Shown here one piece after another: positions 49,261 to 56,916 of a stretch of DNA of 64,000 nt. Source of the stretch: Yamadazyma tenuis (Eukaryota > Ascomycota > Pichiomycetes > Serinales > Debaryomycetaceae); contig NC_089465.1 in the NCBI RefSeq assembly GCF_029203305.1, positions 992,001 to 1,056,000 of the forward strand. The letters are read 5' to 3'. Position numbers and translations under genes: made by a program. Numbering within the stretch: the first letter of the stretch is position 1; each line of letters starts with the position of its first letter. The notes beneath the pieces are model-generated. The model was not told the origin of the DNA and did no database searches. It worked only from the letters and a program-made list of their open reading frames with translations.

Positions 49261-51018
49261 TTAATTACTGTCGAATTCCAATTCGTTATCAAGAATCTTT
49301 TCAGATTCCTTTTCAGATTCCTTGTCACCAGTGTTGTCCTTATTGGTAATCACGGGAGGAACGTCTTCGGGGTTAGAAGAGTTGTAGAGGTAGATACCAT
49401 TGTCCAACGCGTGTTTGCGTTCTTCCCGCTTGTAGAACCAAAGCACCACAAACGTCCACAAACACAAGGCACCCCCAGAACAGGCAGTGAAAGTGAAACC
49501 CTTGAAATAACGAGGAGCCTCGACCGTTTTCCACACAATCACCGCCATGAAAGCGGTGGTGGTTTGGGCAAACGCATTCATAAGAACCAAGATAGTCGAC
49601 CGCTTTTGTTGATCACGACGGCAAATATCGTTTTGCCACGAGTACAACACCGGAGCCATAGCCCAACCAAAGTACTGTAAACACCAAGCAAACCATTTGG
49701 CTTTTTCTGGCACGTCCCATGCGGCCAAAATGGCATTTCCAGTGATATTAAATACCTGCGAAAAGAGAATGGCTCCCCATCTCAGGTGAAAGAAATCGGC
49801 AAACGAACACACGATGGTCAACCACACGATTCCCAATCCTGGAGTCAAGGCTGTACGATCCTGTAAAGCACCGCCAGTAAAACGAGCGGCGGGGGTTCCG
49901 TCAGCATTCTTTTCAGTAGAAGATAACAAAGACTTCAACCACAAAACATAAGCACCCGAAGAACCATTAGAGTTGTTCCAGCAGAAAATGTTCCACCACG
50001 ACAACACATATATTTCCCAAGAGGTGAAGATGGACTTCCACAATTTGAAGTCCAAAACCTTTTTGAACGAATAGTCATCTTCTTTGCTGCCAATGTTGTT
50101 ACGTTCCAAACGACGACGAGCAAGTCTGATTTCGTCATCTGTCAACCAGATGGAGTAGCAACTCTTTGGGGTACCGGGAATACTGTAAATACCAATGAAA
50201 CCAACTCCCAACGAAATGAGCCCATCGATGATGAAAATCCATTGCCACGAGTGTAAGCCGTTAGTTCCATCAAGAGAACGTACAATGGCACCAGACAACA
50301 AACCCGAAGTTAAGACCCCGAGATACTGTCCAAAGTAGAACACCATGGCTCTTCTGCTGATTTCATCAACAGTGAACCATGAACCCAATAAAAAGTGGTA
50401 AGAATAGTAAGCCTGAGACTCAAAAGCACCAATCAAAAACCGCAAAGCCTTTAAGGTAGGCACGTTTGTGGTTCTGTATAAGCAGATAGTCACAATCGAC
50501 CACAATCCATCGAAAGCAGGTAACAAGTAGTTTAAGGGAGCAGCATTCAACAAGTAGATAAATGGGATTTGAAACACAATGTTACCAACGTTGAACATGA
50601 CTTGAGTGTTGACCAAATCGTTTCCCTTCATGCCTATATCGAGGGGCATGGACGTGACATAGGCGTTGTTCAAGTTGGTCTGATCCAAATATTTAACCCA
50701 GTAGGCCATTAACGAGTACAAGGTCAAGATTACATCCAACTTGAGAATCAACTTCCTTTCGGCTGGGGTGTCATCTTCGTGGAACCATTTGTACCACTTG
50801 TGACGAGATCTGGTTTGTTTATTGGACCGGTATTCATACTCGTCAAAGTACTTGTACCATTTTCTGCCCTTCTCATCTCTGTATTCAATGGTCGGTTCCG
50901 GCACGGTTTCAACCGTGGTTGCAATATCGACTTTATCATGGGGAAGATCTTCCACCACCCGAAGCTGGGGAAGAAACCCATATTTCAATCTAGACAATGG
51001 TCCGGTGATAAAACTCAT
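49261..51018 (-). CDS. VHT1: Plasma-membrane biotin (vitamin H) transporter
   Basis: 585 residues; S. cerevisiae Vht1 has 593. It is an anion:cation symporter of the Dal5/Fen2/Vht1 group. Vht1-specific stretches include 'YRDEKGRKWYKYFDEYEYR' near residue 45, 'GMKGNDLV', 'SIPGTPKSCYSIWLTDDEIR', 'WDVPEKAKWFAW' and the C-terminal 'LWTFVVLWFYKREERKHALD'. Vht1 is the proton-coupled biotin importer; many yeasts cannot make biotin fully and depend on it. Upstream lie a TATA box (TATATAAAG on the complement near 51064-51072), a CACGTG and a 22-bp palindrome. Confidence 0.87.
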   Translation of the reverse strand: MSFITGPLSRLKYGFLPQLRVVEDLPHDKVDIATTVETVPEPTIEYRDEKGRKWYKYFDEYEYRSNKQTRSRHKWYKWFHEDDTPAERKLILKLDVILTLYSLMAYWVKYLDQTNLNNAYVTSMPLDIGMKGNDLVNTQVMFNVGNIVFQIPFIYLLNAAPLNYLLPAFDGLWSIVTICLYRTTNVPTLKALRFLIGAFESQAYYSYHFLLGSWFTVDEISRRAMVFYFGQYLGVLTSGLLSGAIVRSLDGTNGLHSWQWIFIIDGLISLGVGFIGIYSIPGTPKSCYSIWLTDDEIRLARRRLERNNIGSKEDDYSFKKVLDFKLWKSIFTSWEIYVLSWWNIFCWNNSNGSSGAYVLWLKSLLSSTEKNADGTPAARFTGGALQDRTALTPGLGIVWLTIVCSFADFFHLRWGAILFSQVFNITGNAILAAWDVPEKAKWFAWCLQYFGWAMAPVLYSWQNDICRRDQQKRSTILVLMNAFAQTTTAFMAVIVWKTVEAPRYFKGFTFTACSGGALCLWTFVVLWFYKREERKHALDNGIYLYNSSNPEDVPPVITNKDNTGDKESEKESEKILDNELEFDSN

Positions 51019-51684
51019 GTTAAGAAATTGTTTAACAATCTGTTCTTGGATAATTGCATGGCTTTATATATTAGCAGCTGTGAAGCAATGCTGCAAGATT
51101 TAAAAATGCGATGCGATACGTTTTTTCACGTGATAGACTTTATTGCATTTACGCATAAATGCAAGATACAAGTACGGTGAGTTCTGACCCATACACCCCT
51201 ACCGTCAACGCCGTACTAGATTTGAAATCCCAATCTTGGCCCACATCGGTAACTGTAAATCGTTTCATGCTCAGGCGGAATCGGTCGCGGATCCCGGCCA
51301 CACTTGGGCCACAATTTTTTTTAAAGCCACAAGAGCTCTTATTTGAGGGATTTAGCAGATGAGAAGCCCTTTAGTGGGGGTGGGGTTGTGCCCCAAGTAC
51401 TGACCGTTGTGAACAGACACCAATCTTAAGATTTCACTCAAAAAAAACACTTGGCGGAAAATCCCGACCCGGTGAGGCGACTGGATGCGGCGAGGCCGTT
51501 ATTGGCGGGGCCGCTGACGGAAGAATGGCACGAGATTTACCGATACTTTATGCCGAGTGTATTAACCGGTTGCGCGAATCTTTCGCAGCCAGAAGTTCTG
51601 ACCCAGACACCCACTGAAGACGCCTCCAAACACAAATACATTAACTATACATTGTAAACAGATATCACAAGTTTCTTGGATCGC
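51019..51684. other. Intergenic region, VHT1 promoter and wall-protein 3' flank
   Basis: 665 bp. The VHT1-proximal part has the regulatory elements listed separately. A 68-codon frame at 51451-51657 starts only at TTG and has no recognised domain. A TTTCGCAGCC word lies at 51581-51590. No gene is called. Confidence 0.45.
51127..51164. promoter_or_regulatory. CACGTG and 9-bp inverted repeat upstream of VHT1
   Basis: CACGTG at 51127-51132 (in TTCACGTGAT), then TTGCATTTA (51143-51151) and TAAATGCAA (51156-51164) as perfect arms around CGCA. They lie 110-146 bp upstream of the VHT1 ATG, behind its TATA box. Biotin-responsive control is an inference. Confidence 0.5.
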
Positions 51685-52074
51685 TTAGATCAAAGCAGCA
51701 GCAACGGCAGCAATACCAGCGAAGGCACCAGCAGCAAGCTTGTTGGCAGCACCTTCGTAAGAAGCAACGGTGACTGGAGTCGAAGTAGCCTCAACCGTAG
51801 TTGGGGCTGGAGGAGTCACAGTTGAAGTGACGTACTGGGTTGTGTACGAAGTTGGAATGATACATTCTCCAGTAACCGTCAAGGTGGTGGCCTCGGTCAC
51901 AGTGATGGTGGTAGGAGCACAAACCTCATTACAGGTGGTGATGGTCACCACGGTGGAGTATGGGCAGTAAGTAGTATAGTCAGTAACGGTGATGTCAGTG
52001 GTGACAACGGTATCGTTAGAGGCGGCGACTGTGGCGGCGACCAACGCAGAGAGAGCGGCAATTTGTTTGAACAT
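51685..52074 (-). CDS. Small GPI-anchored cell-wall protein (Ccw12/Pga59-62 type)
   Basis: 129 residues. A signal peptide (about 1-18) is followed by a Thr/Val-rich segment. That segment carries the wall-protein motif 'TVTDYTTYCPYSTVVTITTC' followed by 'NEVCAPTTITVTEATTLTV' and 'GECIIPTSYTTQYVT', with four Cys. The C-terminus has a small-residue region and a hydrophobic tail typical of GPI attachment. Ccw12 and Candida Pga59/Pga62 share this pattern and are abundant, heavily glycosylated wall proteins needed for wall strength. Paralogue identity is not assigned. The promoter, shared with DPB11, holds a 17-bp tandem repeat. Confidence 0.8.
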   Translation of the reverse strand: MFKQIAALSALVAATVAASNDTVVTTDITVTDYTTYCPYSTVVTITTCNEVCAPTTITVTEATTLTVTGECIIPTSYTTQYVTSTVTPPAPTTVEATSTPVTVASYEGAANKLAAGAFAGIAAVAAALI

Positions 52075-52278
52075 TATTAAAGCGAGTGGATGGATGGAAT
52101 CAAAACAACTGGATTTGCTGCCAATTTATAGGGACCTGGTGTGAGCGCGCGGGCACAATTGTAAACAACAACATTAACGAATGATTTGGCGGGGGTTCGA
52201 GAGAAGCGGGACGGGTACCTTGACCGACAGAGAATCCTCCGCCCACCGCTATAATAGGGGCGCCAGAGGGGGATTGTG

Positions 52279-52344
52279 TATACAGGTACGATATTTATAC
52301 ACAGATACGGTCTATACACAAATACGGGTATGTACACAAATGCG
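52279..52344. repeat. 17-bp tandem repeat, four units
   Basis: Units starting at 52279, 52296, 52313 and 52331 follow TATACACARATACGGKY, with spacing 17, 17 and 18. The array lies about 205-270 bp upstream of the wall-protein ATG. Confidence 0.75.
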
Positions 52345-52471
52345 TTTGTGGACCTATCTACCCAATAAGCCCTTACACCGAAAGCACAAGCGGAAGCGAG
52401 AGGAGGTTGGTGCATAAAGGATATAAAATATACAAGAAGAAATTCAACGTGGGGACGCATGCTTTAGGCAT

Positions 52472-52492
52472 GGGCTTATCCCAAATAAGCCC
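52472..52492. promoter_or_regulatory. 8-bp inverted repeat GGGCTTAT/ATAAGCCC
   Basis: GGGCTTAT, spacer CCCAA, ATAAGCCC. A third copy of ATAAGCCC lies at 52365-52372. It is a candidate site for a dimeric factor in the wall-protein/DPB11 divergent region. Confidence 0.4.
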
Positions 52493-52670
52493 GCGATGGT
52501 GGCTTTGTTTACATTCAGTATTTGGGATGCACGTTCGCAACCATTTAGTATGTGTGATACCAAGAACAACAACACGATTGGCCTCGCTGCCCCACACTGC
52601 AATGGGCCCTGCCAGATTCCGGGGGCCGCTTTGCTCTTTCACTTTTGCTTTAGTCAATATACCAAAAGGT

Positions 52671-52712
52671 CACGTGAGCCGCTTGCGAGGTCAGGTGCGG
52701 GTCGCTCACGTG
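52671..52712. promoter_or_regulatory. Paired CACGTG boxes upstream of DPB11
   Basis: GTCACGTGA (CACGTG at 52671-52676) and CTCACGTGA (CACGTG at 52707-52712), 36 bp apart and ending 26 bp before the DPB11 ATG. RTCACGTG is the Cbf1-type E-box; bHLH binding is inferred. Confidence 0.5.
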
Positions 52713-52738
52713 AACAACAAGCTCGCGTTTTACCACTC

Positions 52739-54409
52739 ATGCTTCCACTCACCGGTAAGTGCTTCTGTTGTACCGCCATCAGCAGCGAGGCCCGTGACAC
52801 CGTCGAGCGCCAGGTGGTCGAGCTCGGCGGAACGTACACACTTGATCTCATGCTGCACACCACGCATCTCGTGGTGGGCGACACCCGTACTGCCAAGTAC
52901 CGCTACTGTGTGCGCCACCGCGACGACGTGAAGATTCTTCAGCCAACTGCTATTGGCCAGTTCTACGAGGCATGGCGACGTGGGCGTGGTGACACTACCA
53001 CTATCGTGCCCGCGGCCTCCCCGCTGCTCGACTCGTTCGTTCTCCCAACGTTCTACGGCCTCGCTATTTGTGTGGGGCATTTCCGCTCCGATAGCATCTA
53101 CGATCTCAACGGTGACAACACCTCGCCGGCCGCCGTACGGGCGCTTATCGAGCGTCATGGTGGTACTGCCACCGACCTGCTTACAAATGCACATGCCATG
53201 CTCCTCTCGAATATTCCTACTGGGAAGAGGTACACCAAGGCAGTGGAATGGCGTCTTCCCGTTGTACACCCGTTGTACGTCCTCGACAGCTTACGGCGAG
53301 GTGCCTCGCTCGATCCTGATGACTATGCCTACGACCACTACCCGGAGATCCCCCGAAATTCGGATGCCCCCACCTCTGGTGGTGACCCTCCTTCAATGGC
53401 GGTACTGGCAGCAGCTGCCGTCGCGCGCACGGACCTGGCCCCGGCCAAAATCAGAAAGAACCTTGACGTATGGAACTCTCTCGTGCACAGGGAGCACACT
53501 ACCACCTCTGGTGGTAGTCACAGTACCACCACAGATGCAATGAGTAACTGGCTTCTTCCAAGTTCTGAAATTGGAACTAAACGTACAAAGACAACGGATA
53601 CTACTGACTCCATTTTCCAGGGGATAACCTTCCACCTATCGTCTTTCACGGTGGCACAGACGGTCATCCTCTCCCGCGTAATTGTTCAGCATGGTGGTAG
53701 TACCAGCGGCGACGCCGACTACGTGCTCGTGCCGTTTGGTACAAATTTGCGACCAATGTCGCTGACATCACCCGTCCGCACCGAGTGGCTCGTGGAGCGT
53801 TCCATCTACTACGGGCGGCTCACCGATGACGCCTGGTCCCACCAGCTCGCGGACCATACTGTTTCCGGCGCCGTATCATCAGCGTCAGCCAGTCTCTCTG
53901 GATTCAAGGGCATAGAACACCTCCATCTCACAAAACTATGTCGGCATTTGGGAATGGAAGTCTCGGATTCTTTTAACGCAAATATCGACATGCTCGTGGT
54001 CAACATCAACATCTTCAAGCAACGACTACCCGAGCTGTTGTTCGAACGGCCAGAGCTAGTTGAATGTGCCTACAATTCTATCAGCCGCGTATCCACCAAG
54101 AATAAGATCGTGGCTGCGAAAAAATGGAAGATACCGGTTGTGTCACCATGGTATTTATTTGAACTTGCAAACGACTCAGATCCTTCCATCAAGGACTTAA
54201 AGTGGTGTTTGTACTATCTGAAAAAGCAGGAACCTGACTCGGGTTCAGACCTGTTGCGACTCCCGTCCCCCAAGAAGATCCGACGTCGGTTCGGGAAATT
54301 GGTGACAAATTCGAAGGAGCTTGAGTTGCAGACGAGTAAAACTCACGAAGACTCTAACGATGAAGACGAGGTGCGCATTGGATATGATAGCAAACGACAG
54401 AAGAAATAG
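52739..54409 (+). CDS. DPB11: BRCT-repeat replication initiator Dpb11 (TopBP1/Rad4)
   Basis: 556 residues from ATG 52739, where homology begins: 'LPLTGKCFCCTAISSEARDT' corresponds to the start of S. cerevisiae Dpb11. BRCT1 and BRCT2 are an N-terminal tandem (about 1-90 and 100-190, the latter ending 'LPVVHPLYVLDSLRRGA'). BRCT3 is around 285-370 ('GITFHLSSFTVAQTVILSRV'). BRCT4 is around 385-490 ('WKIPVVSPWYLFELA'). Dpb11 bridges phosphorylated Sld2 and Sld3 at origins and activates Mec1. It is shorter than the 764 residues of S. cerevisiae, mostly by lacking the long C-terminal tail. The 5' half is clearly more GC-rich than neighbouring genes. Confidence 0.87.
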   Translation: MLPLTGKCFCCTAISSEARDTVERQVVELGGTYTLDLMLHTTHLVVGDTRTAKYRYCVRHRDDVKILQPTAIGQFYEAWRRGRGDTTTIVPAASPLLDSFVLPTFYGLAICVGHFRSDSIYDLNGDNTSPAAVRALIERHGGTATDLLTNAHAMLLSNIPTGKRYTKAVEWRLPVVHPLYVLDSLRRGASLDPDDYAYDHYPEIPRNSDAPTSGGDPPSMAVLAAAAVARTDLAPAKIRKNLDVWNSLVHREHTTTSGGSHSTTTDAMSNWLLPSSEIGTKRTKTTDTTDSIFQGITFHLSSFTVAQTVILSRVIVQHGGSTSGDADYVLVPFGTNLRPMSLTSPVRTEWLVERSIYYGRLTDDAWSHQLADHTVSGAVSSASASLSGFKGIEHLHLTKLCRHLGMEVSDSFNANIDMLVVNINIFKQRLPELLFERPELVECAYNSISRVSTKNKIVAAKKWKIPVVSPWYLFELANDSDPSIKDLKWCLYYLKKQEPDSGSDLLRLPSPKKIRRRFGKLVTNSKELELQTSKTHEDSNDEDEVRIGYDSKRQKK

Positions 54410-54973
54410 TTTGCTTTTCTTATCTGCTCGGTGAATGAGTCATGGCAATTTAATTTAACCCCCCCCCCCAAACTTGCCGCATAATCCCTCAACCATAACT
54501 CTATATATTAGCATTTAATAAACATGACCAATACACCTGATACACTTGAGAAATCAACGTTTTTGTGTGTCTTCTTTGGTCATATTTCATACTCGCTCGC
54601 CGATTCTCTACAGTAATCCCCACAAACCCACACAAAAAAAAGAACAACAAGCTCTGCTCCAAGTCCTTCCTACTTCTTCGGAAATCATGACTCATAGGTC
54701 AGGCAGTTCTTGATCAGTAGTCCCCATCAAGAACCTTCTGGAATATTCAAGGTAAATCCGGGGTAGCAGTCACATTAGAAGCAAAATTGTACCAAGCGTA
54801 CCACGACCACTACCACCACCTGGCGCCAAGCCCACCTCTATGGTTAATAGGGCTCGCGCCCTCATTGCCTCCCCTCGTGCGCACACCAGCTTCGTCCCCC
54901 AGCGAAAAAAATTTAAAAGTCCGTGATTTCGCCAATTTTTTTTCTTCCTACTACATCTTTCAAATTATTTAAA
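54410..54973. other. Intergenic region, TEF1 promoter
   Basis: 564 bp. A run of 11 C residues lies at 54459-54469. The segment 54850-54973 is C-rich and then T/A-rich, ending in the TTTTTTTTCTTCC-type pyrimidine leader usual for highly expressed yeast genes. No gene seen. Confidence 0.5.
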
Positions 54974-56350
54974 ATGGGTAAGGGAAAAACTCACGTTAAC
55001 GTTGTTGTTATTGGTCACGTCGACTCTGGTAAGTCCACCACCACCGGACACTTGATCTACAAGTGTGGTGGTATCGACAAGAGAACCATTGAAAAGTTCG
55101 AAAAGGAAGCCGCTGAATTAGGTAAGGGTTCTTTCAAGTACGCTTGGGTTTTGGACAAGTTGAAGGCTGAAAGAGAAAGAGGTATCACCATCGATATCGC
55201 TTTGTGGAAGTTTGAAACTCCAAAGTACCACGTTACTGTCATTGACGCTCCAGGTCACAGAGATTTCATCAAGAACATGATCACTGGTACTTCCCAAGCT
55301 GATTGTGCTATTTTGATTATTGCTGGTGGTGTCGGTGAATTCGAAGCCGGTATCTCCAAGGATGGTCAAACCAGAGAACACGCTTTGTTGGCTTACACCT
55401 TGGGTGTCCAACAATTGATTGTTGCTATCAACAAGATGGACTCTGTTAAGTGGGACAAGAACAGATTCGAAGAAATCGTCAAGGAAACCACCAACTTCGT
55501 CAAGAAGGTTGGTTACAACCCTAAGTCTGTTCCTTTCGTTCCAATTTCTGGATGGAACGGTGACAACATGATCGAACCATCTCCAAACTGTCCATGGTAC
55601 AAGGGTTGGGAAAAGGAAACCAAGGCTGGTAAGTCCTCTGGTAAGACTTTGTTGGAAGCTATTGACGCTATCGACCCACCTTCCAGACCAACCGACAAGG
55701 CTTTGAGATTGCCATTGCAAGATGTCTACAAGATTGGTGGTATTGGAACTGTGCCAGTCGGTAGAGTTGAAACCGGTATTATCAAGGCCGGTATGATTGT
55801 TACCTTTGCCCCAGCTGGTGTCACCACCGAAGTCAAGTCCGTGGAAATGCACCACGAATTGTTGGACGAAGGTGTTCCAGGTGACAATGTTGGATTCAAC
55901 GTCAAGAACGTTTCCGTCAAGGAAATCAGAAGAGGTAACGTGTGTGGTGACTCCAAGAACGACCCACCAAAGGGATGTGACTCTTTCGATGCTCAAGTCA
56001 TCGTCTTGAACCACCCTGGTCAAATCTCTTCCGGTTACTCTCCAGTTTTGGATTGTCACACTGCTCACATTGCTTGTAAGTTTGACACCTTGTTGAAGAA
56101 GATTGACAGAAGAACTGGTAAGGTTTTGGAAGAAAACCCTAAGTTCATCAAGTCTGGTGACGCCGCTATGGTTAAGATGGTTCCATCTAAGCCAATGTGT
56201 GTTGAAGCTTTCACCGAATACCCACCATTGGGAAGATTCGCTGTCAGAGACATGAGACAAACCGTTGCTGTTGGTGTCATCAAGGCCGTCGAAAAGTCCG
56301 ACAAGGCTGGTAAGGTCACCAAGGCTGCTCAAAAGGCTGCTAAGAAGTAA
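54974..56350 (+). CDS. TEF1: Translation elongation factor EF-1 alpha (eEF1A)
   Basis: 458 residues, exactly the yeast length, from ATG 54974; the frame extends upstream to 54923 only with leader sequence. GTPase motifs are '[14 protein letters not shown]', '[12 protein letters not shown]' and 'NKMD'. The catalytic His and effector region '[16 protein letters not shown]' are intact. Domains 2 and 3 follow, with the '[20 protein letters not shown]' end and a Lys-rich tail. It delivers aminoacyl-tRNA to the ribosome. Codon choice is strongly biased (GGT, AAG, TTG, GTC), as expected for one of the most expressed genes. A second locus (TEF2) may exist elsewhere. Confidence 0.99.
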   Translation: MGKGKTHVNVVVIGHVDSGKSTTTGHLIYKCGGIDKRTIEKFEKEAAELGKGSFKYAWVLDKLKAERERGITIDIALWKFETPKYHVTVIDAPGHRDFIKNMITGTSQADCAILIIAGGVGEFEAGISKDGQTREHALLAYTLGVQQLIVAINKMDSVKWDKNRFEEIVKETTNFVKKVGYNPKSVPFVPISGWNGDNMIEPSPNCPWYKGWEKETKAGKSSGKTLLEAIDAIDPPSRPTDKALRLPLQDVYKIGGIGTVPVGRVETGIIKAGMIVTFAPAGVTTEVKSVEMHHELLDEGVPGDNVGFNVKNVSVKEIRRGNVCGDSKNDPPKGCDSFDAQVIVLNHPGQISSGYSPVLDCHTAHIACKFDTLLKKIDRRTGKVLEENPKFIKSGDAAMVKMVPSKPMCVEAFTEYPPLGRFAVRDMRQTVAVGVIKAVEKSDKAGKVTKAAQKAAKK

Positions 56351-56916
56351 ATTATATAGTTTTGAATGCTTATAGTTGTTTGAATGATGTAGTAGACCGT
56401 CTCTCAAAACGCATTAATGTCGTGTCTGGCCACCAGTGTTAGCCTCTAACTAGAATTGGGTTCAACTTGACCAATTTGACTTCAAAACTCCCCAGATTTC
56501 ACCCACTTTATCTTCCTACTATTTCTAATGTAGCCTACTTATTGAGACTTTGCTCACATCCCTTATTTTCAAGAAATCACTATTGTTGCAATATCGTCGC
56601 TTATCTTATCGTTTGACACAAAGCCGCGTCCGATTGCCGGCAAGGCGGCTGCAAATTGAAACTGGTTAGAAGGGATCCACACGTCCTCCAAATCAAAATC
56701 GGCCAGTTTTTGGCTATCCTACAGGCTTCCACAAACCAGTCATCGCTTCTCCAAGGCAAAATATAGCTCCCATTAGGCCGTGTTATACTCGGGATATTAT
56801 TTGACTCGGGTCTAACTCTGGTCTGACTCCTGCGCGCGCCCTTATAAATATCTGCAAACATTCCACATGTTTTTTTGCAGATATTTATTCACTTGCTTTT
56901 ATACATCACATTCCAA
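56351..56916. other. Intergenic region, GCV2 promoter
   Basis: 566 bp between TEF1 and GCV2. The end of the region carries the TATA box and long inverted repeat listed separately. No gene is supported. Confidence 0.5.
56843..56888 (+). promoter_or_regulatory. TATA box inside a 15-bp perfect inverted repeat before GCV2
   Basis: ATAAATATCTGCAAA (56844-56858) and TTTGCAGATATTTAT (56874-56888) are perfectly complementary arms around a 15-nt spacer. The TATA box TATAAATA (56843-56850) overlaps the left arm, and the right arm ends 28 bp before the GCV2 ATG. A chance match this long is improbable. It could be a protein-binding operator at the promoter or, if transcribed, a leader hairpin. Confidence 0.7.

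Larger units (their letters stand above)
52075..52738. other. Divergent region between wall protein and DPB11
   Basis: 664 bp. It contains a 17-bp tandem repeat (52279-52344), three copies of ATAAGCCC or its inverse (52365-52372, 52472-52479, 52485-52492) and two CACGTG boxes near DPB11. An upstream in-frame ATG at 52496 would add 81 residues to DPB11 but they show no conservation pattern. Confidence 0.5.

Noticed and set aside
51451..51657. 68-codon frame downstream of the wall-protein gene
   Set aside because: Opens with TTG, has no in-frame start ATG and no known domain.
52496..52738. N-terminal extension of DPB11 from ATG 52496
   Set aside because: The added 81 residues span the CACGTG promoter elements and show no similarity pattern; homology starts at the ATG at 52739.
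55118..56407. 429-codon open frame antisense to TEF1
   Set aside because: It results from the extreme codon bias of TEF1 on the other strand, which removes antisense stops; the translation has no recognisable domain.
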